Positions 23,868-28,757 of a stretch of DNA of 28,757 bases are shown in pieces. The DNA is taken from positions 1 through 28,757 of the forward strand of contig JBFHES010000026.1 in NCBI GenBank assembly GCA_041584015.1. Direction: 5' to 3'. The notes under the pieces were generated by a model. It was not told where the DNA came from and did no database searches. It was given only the letters and a program-made list of their open reading frames with translations. The number at the start of each line of letters is the position of its first letter. Position 1 is the first letter of the stretch. This DNA comes from JBFHES01 sp041584015. Lineage in GTDB: Bacteria; Bacteroidota; Bacteroidia; Bacteroidales; M50B96. A program made the position numbers and the translations under genes.

Positions 23868-25247
23868 TTGAAAAAGCTTAATTTCCTTTTACTAATCAGC
23901 ATTTTAGTACTCTCAACAAACTTTTCTTTTTCTCAGGTTGACCCTGAAAAAAAACCAAGAACACGTATTTTATTTGTTCTTGATGCCTCAAGAAGCATGC
24001 TCGGAAGGTGGGAAAGTGATATTAAAATAAATATTGCCCGAAAGCTTTTAACAGAAATGGCTGATAGTTTGAGTCATGTTGAGAATGTTGATATTGCTTT
24101 ACGAATCTATGGTCATCAATCGCATGTTGAACCTGTGAGAGATTGCAAGGACACGAAACTTGAAGTGCCATTTGCCAACGAAAATATTAAATTAATCAAA
24201 CGAAAACTTGAATACCTACGACCGAAAGGAACCACGCCAATTGCTTATTCGCTGGAACAAGCGGCCAACGATTTCCCGGAATGTGATAATTGTCGAAACA
24301 TCATAATATTAATTACCGATGGTATTGAACAGTGCGACGGAGATCCTTGCGCAATATCGCTGGCTTTGCAAAAACAGGGCGTTATTTTAAAACCATTTGT
24401 TATTGGGATAGGCTTAGACTTAGGACTTAAGAACACCTTTGACTGTGTAGGTACCTTTTACGATGCTGCCGATGAAACAAAATTCAAGGAAGTATTTAAT
24501 ATTGTGATTTCACAAGCTCTTAACTCTACCACTGCACAGGTTAACCTACTTGACATCTACGGAAATCCATCGGAGACAAACGTAAACATGACGTTTTACG
24601 ATAATTTCTCAGGCAAAATGCTCTATAATTATGTGCACACCATCAACAACAAAGGAGTTCCTGACACCATTTTGCTCGACCCATTAGTTACTTACGATAT
24701 GGTTGTGCATACAATTCCGCAGGTGACGCGCGACAGCATTAAGCTGTATCCGGGTAAACACACCATTATAGCTGCTGATGCTCCACAGGGATCTTTGGTT
24801 GTTAAATCCACTTCCACGTCGCACCGAAACTATCAATTCTTTGTGCGCATGCCTGGTAGTTGCGACATTCTAAATACACAAACCATTAACAAATCGGAGA
24901 ATTACATTATTGGTAAATATGATCTTGAGATTTCAACATTGCCCATTCTGCGTATTCCAAATATAGAGATTAATCAAAGCACCACTACTACCATTGAGAT
25001 TCCGCGACCCGGGCTTGCTACATTTCTTTCAAGCTCCTATGGATATGGTAGCCTATATCTTGTTGAGAACAATGAGCTAAGCTGGTTAACAAACCTCGAT
25101 CCGGAAAAGACCAAGCAAACATTAGTGCTGCAACCGGGCAACTATCGGGTAGTGTTCAGAGCAAGAAATTCTAAGCAAAGTATTTTCACGGTGACTAAAA
25201 CATTTAGAATTAGCTCGGGCGGCTCAACAAAGGTTCAGCTATATTAA
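23868..25247 (+). CDS. Exported VWA-domain protein
   Basis: 459-residue exported protein. A signal peptide (MKKLNFLLLISILVLSTNFSFSQ) is followed by a von Willebrand A domain (about 30-210) with an intact metal-ion site: DASRSM (DxSxS), the Thr in RPKGTTPIAYS and ITDG. Four cysteines nearby (ECDNC, QCDGDPC) may form disulfides. The C-terminal 250 residues are beta-rich repeats (LLDIYGNPSETNVNMTFYDN, APQGSLVVKS, PRPGLATFLSS, QPGNYRVVFRA), like small carbohydrate- or protein-binding sandwiches. No sorting tail is evident, so it may stay periplasmic. TTG 23868 is the only possible start after the in-frame stop at 23859-23861. The gene ends overlapping the convergent CxxC gene by 9 bp. Confidence 0.85.
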   Translation: MKKLNFLLLISILVLSTNFSFSQVDPEKKPRTRILFVLDASRSMLGRWESDIKINIARKLLTEMADSLSHVENVDIALRIYGHQSHVEPVRDCKDTKLEVPFANENIKLIKRKLEYLRPKGTTPIAYSLEQAANDFPECDNCRNIIILITDGIEQCDGDPCAISLALQKQGVILKPFVIGIGLDLGLKNTFDCVGTFYDAADETKFKEVFNIVISQALNSTTAQVNLLDIYGNPSETNVNMTFYDNFSGKMLYNYVHTINNKGVPDTILLDPLVTYDMVVHTIPQVTRDSIKLYPGKHTIIAADAPQGSLVVKSTSTSHRNYQFFVRMPGSCDILNTQTINKSENYIIGKYDLEISTLPILRIPNIEINQSTTTTIEIPRPGLATFLSSSYGYGSLYLVENNELSWLTNLDPEKTKQTLVLQPGNYRVVFRARNSKQSIFTVTKTFRISSGGSTKVQLY

Positions 25248-25799
25248 AACAGGTTTATTGGTTTTAATTATTTCACGCCACTCGGGTGGTATGCCAATAA
25301 AATCATCGATAAAGCCATTCATTTCGTCTTTGGTTTCTTTCGATAAAATCTCATTAATTTCCTCTGTAGCTTGCATGCTAATTGCAAAAGGAACAGCATA
25401 TGGATAGATTCTTTCACCTTCGAAAACTCCAACCAGCTGATACTCCTCCGTGTCATTGAGGCTTGTTCCGGTTACAATGCAGTTCTCTATAAAGTCCTCA
25501 ATCTCCAGTTCTTCTTCATGAAGCAATTTTTCCTGATAGCCCTTTATGTTGCTGTTCTCCTTAAAATAGTTCTCCATGTTTGCAACAGACTCCTTCGACA
25601 TGGTACCTTTCATTTTCTCAGCACAATCACTGCAGATTGCGTATTCAAATTCAACCTCATTATTTTTTATCGCTTTCTCAATAAAATAAATGGTTCTATC
25701 ATCGAGCAAGTACTTTTCGCACTTAATGCAGTGTTCAATAGGTTTTTCGCTAAGGTATGAGTAGAATTGCTTTGGTATATTGGTGTTCTTAAAGTTCAT
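25239..25799 (-). CDS. Small protein with two CxxC motifs, unknown function
   Basis: 186-residue cytoplasmic protein with two CxxC pairs, CIKCEKYL (near residue 23) and CSDCAEKM (near residue 56), spaced to bind one zinc ion, followed by an acidic helical region (LLHEEELEIEDFIENC). The end PPEWREIIKTNKPVLI is well ordered. I do not recognise a named family. The ATG at 25799 (MNFKNTN) is chosen; the longer frame from 25925 would run back through the promoter at 25816-25845. It is divergent from the ECF sigma gene and overlaps the VWA gene end by 9 bp. Confidence 0.7.
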   Translation of the reverse strand: MNFKNTNIPKQFYSYLSEKPIEHCIKCEKYLLDDRTIYFIEKAIKNNEVEFEYAICSDCAEKMKGTMSKESVANMENYFKENSNIKGYQEKLLHEEELEIEDFIENCIVTGTSLNDTEEYQLVGVFEGERIYPYAVPFAISMQATEEINEILSKETKDEMNGFIDDFIGIPPEWREIIKTNKPVLI

Positions 25800-25815
25800 G
25801 GTAGTAAAATATAGG

Positions 25816-25845
25816 TAAAGATAGTAATTATGAAAACCGCTCAAA
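25816..25845 (-). promoter_or_regulatory. Promoter TTTG-N18-TATCTTTA, minus strand
   Basis: Minus strand: TTTG at 25845-25842, 18-bp spacer, TATCTTTA at 25823-25816, with only the last base off TAnnTTTG. It places transcription start about 10 bp before the ATG at 25799 and supports that shorter start. Confidence 0.5.
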
Positions 25846-25961
25846 TTAAAATGCGATGCTAATTGTTCTAAATAATTCAGAAGCTCCAACAATGAATGAT
25901 ATCCGCTAGCTATACTTTGAAGCATTCTTTCTGTTTAACAATAAATATTCAAATATGGAAG

Positions 25962-25969
25962 TATCTTTA
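25962..25969 (+). promoter_or_regulatory. -7-like element TATCTTTA before the ECF sigma gene
   Basis: TATCTTTA lies 17 bp before the ATG at 25987. No -33 TTTG is well placed; the region further up contains TGTTTAACA (25932-25940), a near-palindrome. ECF operons are often autoregulated from a promoter specific to their own sigma factor, which I could not recognise by eye. Confidence 0.3.
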
Positions 25970-25986
25970 CAAGCTGATAAAACAGG

Positions 25987-26547
25987 ATGTTAGAACAAAA
26001 AACGGATACAGAATTAGTACAGCTTTTTTTGCATGATGAAACACTTAAAAATAAAGTGTTTAAACAGATTGTAAAAAAATACGAGCAAGGAATTTACTCC
26101 CATTTGCGGAAGATGTTATTAATTCATGATGACACCAACGATGTGATGCAGGAAACCTTTATCAAGGTGTGGAAAAACTTATCAAAGTTTAGAAACGATG
26201 CTTCTCTTTTTACATGGATCTACAGAATAGCTACCAACGAAGCGATAAATTACATAAAGCAAAAAAACAGAAAACACATTTTCAGCAAGGAAGGCGGCAT
26301 GGATTACCTTAGCGAAACCTTTAGCGAAGATGTCTATTTTGATGGTGACGAATTTCATGAGAAATTTCAGAAAGCCCTTCAAACACTTCCGGAAAAGCAG
26401 AAACTCGTTTTTAACATGAAATATTTCGACAACATGAAATATGAGGAAATTGCAGAAATACTGGGACTTACAGTCGGTGGACTCAAGGCATCCTATCATC
26501 ATGCAGTAAAAAAAATTGAGGCATTCATTAAATCAGAATTAAACTAA
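25987..26547 (+). CDS. ECF-family RNA polymerase sigma factor
   Basis: Sigma-70 family ECF factor of 186 residues. Region 2 spans about residues 20-95, with the core-binding and -10 recognition signature DDTNDVMQETFIKVWKNLSKF and FTWIYRIATNEAINYIKQKNRK. A short linker is followed by region 4 (about 125-180) with LPEKQKLVFNMKYFDNMKYEEIAEILGLTVGGLKASYHHAVKKI, a helix-turn-helix for the -35 element. It is the first gene of a three-gene operon: 28 bp to a membrane anti-sigma candidate, then 11 bp to a Spy/CpxP-like periplasmic protein. That layout indicates an envelope-stress response. The regulon is unknown. Confidence 0.92.
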   Translation: MLEQKTDTELVQLFLHDETLKNKVFKQIVKKYEQGIYSHLRKMLLIHDDTNDVMQETFIKVWKNLSKFRNDASLFTWIYRIATNEAINYIKQKNRKHIFSKEGGMDYLSETFSEDVYFDGDEFHEKFQKALQTLPEKQKLVFNMKYFDNMKYEEIAEILGLTVGGLKASYHHAVKKIEAFIKSELN

Positions 26548-26575
26548 ATCAGAAAAAGTTTGTCAAAACAGGAAC

Positions 26576-27007
26576 ATGGAACAGGATGAGTTAAATATAG
26601 ATCAAAGCAAAAGGGAGCGGTTAGCATCAACACCATTTAAAATTCCTGAAGATTATTTTGAAAAATTTGCCGATACACTTGAACAAGAAATTATAGAGCG
26701 CGAAACTCCTTTGTGGGATAAAATTCGCAGTTCGGTTTTTACCGGGCTTGGGCTGGCTGCTGCAATGATTATTCTGTTTTTTGTGATTCATCAAACCATG
26801 AATTTTTTAAACATCGAAAAATCATCCAACTTCCGGCTTAGCGAAGAACAAGAACTTCTGCTAGACATGGAGCTACTAAATATTAGTGAAACCATAATCA
26901 TAGATAATGTATTTGCCGAACCGGAACAGGTCGTTAGCGACAGTGATCTTATTGAATACCTTATGCAGGAATCTCTTGAAATTAGCGAAATAGTCAATCA
27001 TCTTTAA
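26576..27007 (+). CDS. Single-pass membrane protein, candidate anti-sigma factor
   Basis: 143-residue protein with a cytoplasmic N-terminal segment (about 1-52), one transmembrane helix (about 53-78: SSVFTGLGLAAAMIILFFVIHQ) and an acidic extracytoplasmic tail of about 65 residues. The N-terminal PFKIPEDYFEKFADTLEQEI is the PF.vPe.YFe pattern seen in many Bacteroidota proteins encoded just after ECF sigma genes. It lacks the HxxxCxxC zinc anti-sigma motif. From position and topology it probably holds the sigma factor at the membrane; this is inferred and not shown by a known domain. Confidence 0.65.
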   Translation: MEQDELNIDQSKRERLASTPFKIPEDYFEKFADTLEQEIIERETPLWDKIRSSVFTGLGLAAAMIILFFVIHQTMNFLNIEKSSNFRLSEEQELLLDMELLNISETIIIDNVFAEPEQVVSDSDLIEYLMQESLEISEIVNHL

Positions 27008-27018
27008 ACCTAAAAATT

Positions 27019-27462
27019 ATGAAAATTCAGAAAATACTACTCCTAATCAGCCTTGTCACAATTATTATAGCTACTCATGCGCAACCAAACAATAACCGTC
27101 TCGAAAAAATCAATAGCCAAAAAGTAGCTTTTATTACTCAGGAGATGAATTTGAGTGTAGCAGAAGCACAACAATTCTGGCCACTTTACAACGAGATGAC
27201 AAAGGAACTTGCTTCGATACAAAAGCAACAGCAACAACTCACCCGTATTGCATTATCGAAAGCTAAGCAGCTAGGCGATGAAGAAGTATTGGAAATGATC
27301 AACAAGCATTTGACTTTTAACGAACAAGAAGCCAGCATTAAGACCAAGTATTACAAAGAATTTGCGAAGGTACTCACGGCACAAAAGTTACTCGCCTTCT
27401 ACATCGCCGAAAAAAAATTCAAGACCCAGTTACTTAAACGGCTAAAACAAGACAAGGAATAG
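27019..27462 (+). CDS. Spy/CpxP-like periplasmic protein, ECF-associated sensor
   Basis: 147-residue exported helical protein. A signal peptide (MKIQKILLLISLVTIIIATHA) is followed by long amphipathic helices with the pattern KVAFITQEMNLSVAEAQQFWPLYNEM, the Bacteroidota form of the LTxxQ/Spy-CpxP-ZraP fold. A Gln-rich helix (SIQKQQQQL) and a strongly basic C-terminus follow. Relatives act as periplasmic chaperones or stress and metal sensors, and genes of this type commonly sit in ECF sigma operons of this phylum. It is the third gene of the operon. The putative gene cassette begins 21 bp after its stop. Confidence 0.8.
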   Translation: MKIQKILLLISLVTIIIATHAQPNNNRLEKINSQKVAFITQEMNLSVAEAQQFWPLYNEMTKELASIQKQQQQLTRIALSKAKQLGDEEVLEMINKHLTFNEQEASIKTKYYKEFAKVLTAQKLLAFYIAEKKFKTQLLKRLKQDKE

Positions 27463-27516
27463 TTCCTGTATTTTTTTGAACGTTGTGCTTAATTAAACCA
27501 GACATCGAAGCATTAT

Positions 27517-28029
27517 ATGATATCAAATATCTCAGATATAGAATTAAGAACAATTAAGAAAAATGTACCTGATTTTAAAAGGATTTTAGAGGAGGACGAG
27601 ACTTTTATTGAGAATGGGATTTATAAGAAAGTATTCATAAGTGTTTTTGACCATTGGCTGACTAATGATGAATCTGACAAATTGATATTCATTGATGATG
27701 ATTTGAATGAGTTAAAAAGTCGTCGTGAAAAATTTAAAAAGGTAATTACTGAATTATATAATTCAACAGACACTTATTTATGGAGATACAAACGAAAGTT
27801 TAGAGTTTTCATTGAAAAGCCGTTGACAGAAGATGACATTTTAAGGAAATGTGATTTTAATAATTTGTGGTCGCAAAGTGGTAGACGATATAGCTTGATT
27901 TTACCCGAATTATCAGCAATTTATAATGAAAAATGGGATTGGACTAATATACTTTGGTATACAGATGATGAAAAAATAAAACCAATATTGGAAATTGCAG
28001 ATAAAGTTGGATTGCATATTTTGAAATAA
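27517..28029 (+). CDS. Cassette gene 1, unknown function
   Basis: 170-residue soluble protein, very Lys-, Asp/Glu- and Ile-rich, with no signal peptide, membrane helix or motif I recognise. It looks alpha/beta: charged helices (LRTIKKNVPDFKRILEEDE, LKSRREKFKKVITELY), then strand-like pieces with many aromatics (YLWRYKRKFRVFIEKP, WDWTNILWYTDD). The last residues GLHILK close the final strand. Codon use and GC (about 28%) differ from upstream genes, consistent with acquisition. It starts 34 bp inside the left cassette border, as cassette genes usually do, and is followed after 21 bp by the immunity-like gene. It may be a toxin, an immunity protein or a defence factor; the sequence does not decide. 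Confidence 0.75.
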   Translation: MISNISDIELRTIKKNVPDFKRILEEDETFIENGIYKKVFISVFDHWLTNDESDKLIFIDDDLNELKSRREKFKKVITELYNSTDTYLWRYKRKFRVFIEKPLTEDDILRKCDFNNLWSQSGRRYSLILPELSAIYNEKWDWTNILWYTDDEKIKPILEIADKVGLHILK

Positions 28030-28050
28030 AGAAATATTTAAAAAGATAAA

Positions 28051-28398
28051 ATGAAATACCGCCATATTAAAGGAAATGAAATTGAAGGACATCTTGATAT
28101 CAAGATAATCGAAAATGAAGACGAATTTGAAGGGGAAATTGAGAAATGGAAAGAAGTATTAATTCATGGAGACCCTGAGGGGTTAAAATCACTTGCTAAG
28201 CAACTAAATTATCTAGCAGAATTAAAACAAGAACAAGTAGAAGATAAATATTTGCCAAATGGAGCTAGAGAACATTTGCATCTTACACCAAACCTTGAAT
28301 TAAGTAAATCATCAACAGCAACGATTATTGGTAGATTAGATTCTAAAGGTAAAAAGGAATTTCCTTCTAATTACATACCAAAAGATGATTTGAAATAG
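28051..28398 (+). CDS. Cassette gene 2, Imm32-like immunity protein (tentative)
   Basis: 115-residue soluble protein. The central segment IHGDPEGLKSLAKQLNYLAELKQ, then LPNGAREHLHLTPNLELSKSS and IIGRLDSKGKKEFP, resembles the G-x-x-EGL...LA..L, H-x-HL and S...I-x-R-x-D pattern I associate with small immunity proteins of polymorphic-toxin systems, Imm32-like in particular. This is memory of a pattern and not a search result. No toxin partner with a recognisable domain is adjacent, so it would be an orphan immunity gene unless cassette gene 1 is its partner. It shares the low GC of gene 1. Its stop lies 3 bp before the start of the attC-like site. Confidence 0.5.
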   Translation: MKYRHIKGNEIEGHLDIKIIENEDEFEGEIEKWKEVLIHGDPEGLKSLAKQLNYLAELKQEQVEDKYLPNGAREHLHLTPNLELSKSSTATIIGRLDSKGKKEFPSNYIPKDDLK

Positions 28399-28401
28399 AA
28401 A

Positions 28402-28530
28402 TAACTAAGCACAATAAATATACGTAATGCGGGGTGATTTACTAAATTTGAGCATTCGTACAATTAATAAACAGAGTAGCGGTTTGCAAGTGAAGTGCCT
28501 TGAAATCCCGCACTACGCATATTCGAGCCG
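28402..28530 (+). repeat. attC-like imperfect hairpin
   Basis: The outer arm TAACTAAGCACAA (28402-28414) is followed by a 3-nt spacer and an inner arm ATATACGTAATGCGGG (28418-28433). This pairs with CCCGCACTACGCATAT (28507-28522) at 14 of 16 positions. After a GTG bulge (28434-28436), ATTT (28437-28440) pairs with AAAT (28503-28506). The 3' spacer TCGAGCC leads to the G|TT crossover at 28530/28531. Both mismatches are A/C on the top strand and thus T/G wobbles on the bottom strand, so the bottom strand folds better, as known for integron attC. The 62-nt loop has no frame. Confidence 0.6.
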
Positions 28531-28757
28531 TTAAACACTAGCTAATAACTCACCATCGAAAGCAATTCATAGGCACTCAACGCTCCAATCTCAAATAAAA
28601 AGAAACCTTAATTTTTAGTGATATTTTCCACCTAAGCGGGCGACAAATCTTAAAAAGAGTTAAAATCAGTTAAAATAGTTTCATCAATCCGTTTTTGTAC
28701 TTTTGAGGACTTATTTTTGACTTTTGAAAAAAGCACTCAAAATTGAATATCATATGA
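28531..28757 (+). other. Non-coding region after the cassette with promoter elements
   Basis: No frame is visible until the right edge. A near-direct repeat AGTTAAAATC/AGTTAAAATA occupies 28658-28677. Two exact -7 matches, TACTTTTG (28698-28705) and TATTTTTG (28712-28719), precede a TTG at 28724, which opens a frame (MKKALKIEYHM) running off the window. This could be the start of the next chromosomal gene; three other genes here also use TTG starts. No integrase is visible up to the edge. Confidence 0.4.
28724..28757 (+). CDS. Possible gene start cut by the window edge
   Basis: A TTG-started frame of 11 codons reads MKKALKIEYHM before the window ends. An in-frame TGA at 28718-28720 means translation cannot begin earlier. 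Two -7 boxes lie immediately upstream. Too short to name, and the ATG at 28754 is an alternative start. Confidence 0.25.
   Translation, partial: MKKALKIEYHM

Larger units (their letters stand above)
27483..28530 (+). mobile_element. Putative integron-type gene cassette
   Basis: A 1048-bp segment with two AT-rich genes and a recombination-site-like hairpin at its 3' end. Both borders read CG|TT: G27482|T27483 on the left (GTTGTGC) and G28530|T28531 on the right (GTTAAAC, a match to the integron core site GTTRRRY). TTGTGCTTAATTA at 27483-27495 is repeated inverted, 12 of 13 bases, as TAACTAAGCACAA at 28402-28414 just after the second gene. If the segment is circularised these 13-mers flank the hairpin arms and extend the stem, which is how an attC site is rebuilt in an excised cassette. 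Local GC is about 30% against about 40% outside. No integrase gene is in the window. Alternatives are another single-strand recombining element or a chance terminator-like hairpin. Confidence 0.65.

Noticed and set aside
25371..25760. 129-codon plus-strand frame with hydrophobic segments
   Set aside because: It is antisense to the CxxC protein gene, whose motifs and promoter make it the coding strand.
28402..28530. Reading the 3' hairpin simply as a transcription terminator
   Set aside because: The loop is about 60 nt, no T-tract follows the stem, and the outer arm pairs with the distant cassette border; a recombination site explains more of it.

Overview
The window looks like a piece of a Bacteroidota chromosome, probably a free-living or marine Bacteroidales/Marinilabiliales-like lineage. 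The evidence is a type IX secretion (T9SS) type B cargo with SprB repeats, a PorP/SprF protein, a PorE-like OmpA protein, DUF1573, MeaB, and repeated promoter elements of the Bacteroidota form TTTG-N17-23-TAnnTTTG with almost no Shine-Dalgarno sites. Core GC is around 40% by eye. No rRNA, tRNA, IS element or CRISPR array was seen. Genus cannot be assigned from the sequence alone.

Layout. (1) 333-6253: a dedicated T9SS module made of a 904-aa SprB-repeat/PKD cargo with a type B sorting domain, a PorP/SprF partner, and a TPR/PD40/OmpA anchor protein. A SpoU/TrmH rRNA methyltransferase follows (6271-7053). (2) 7117-9778, minus strand: nitroreductase, DoxX-like membrane protein, M20D amidohydrolase and a half-length TauE/SafE protein. 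(3) 9874-13128, minus: a very large envelope protein with a degenerate metallopeptidase-like N-terminus, a TolB-like propeller and a C-terminal outer-membrane barrel. A roughly 700-bp gap follows with one possible small gene. (4) 13837-16155, plus: a double-DUF1573 exported protein and MeaB. Convergent to them is an exported parallel beta-helix protein (16137-18407). (5) 18556-19326, minus: a diverged uracil-DNA glycosylase. 19490-20827, plus: saccharopine dehydrogenase. (6) 20902-23750, minus: tRNA-dihydrouridine synthase, LD-carboxypeptidase, YraN nuclease-like protein and a small membrane protein. (7) 23868-25247, plus: an exported VWA protein, converging on a small CxxC protein (25239-25799). 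(8) 25987-27462, plus: an ECF sigma factor, a membrane anti-sigma candidate and a Spy/CpxP-like periplasmic sensor, which together look like an envelope-stress operon.

The most unusual part is the right end. Two AT-rich genes (27517-28398) are bracketed by a 13-bp near-perfect inverted repeat and followed by a long imperfect hairpin. Both boundaries read G|TT. If the segment 27483-28530 is joined end to end, the two 13-mers fall on either side of the hairpin arms and extend the stem, as expected of an integron gene cassette with its attC site. No integrase is in the window, so this is either a lone cassette inserted at a secondary GTTRRRY-type site or the edge of an array that continues beyond the window. 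The second cassette gene resembles an immunity protein (Imm32-like, tentative); the first is unrecognised.
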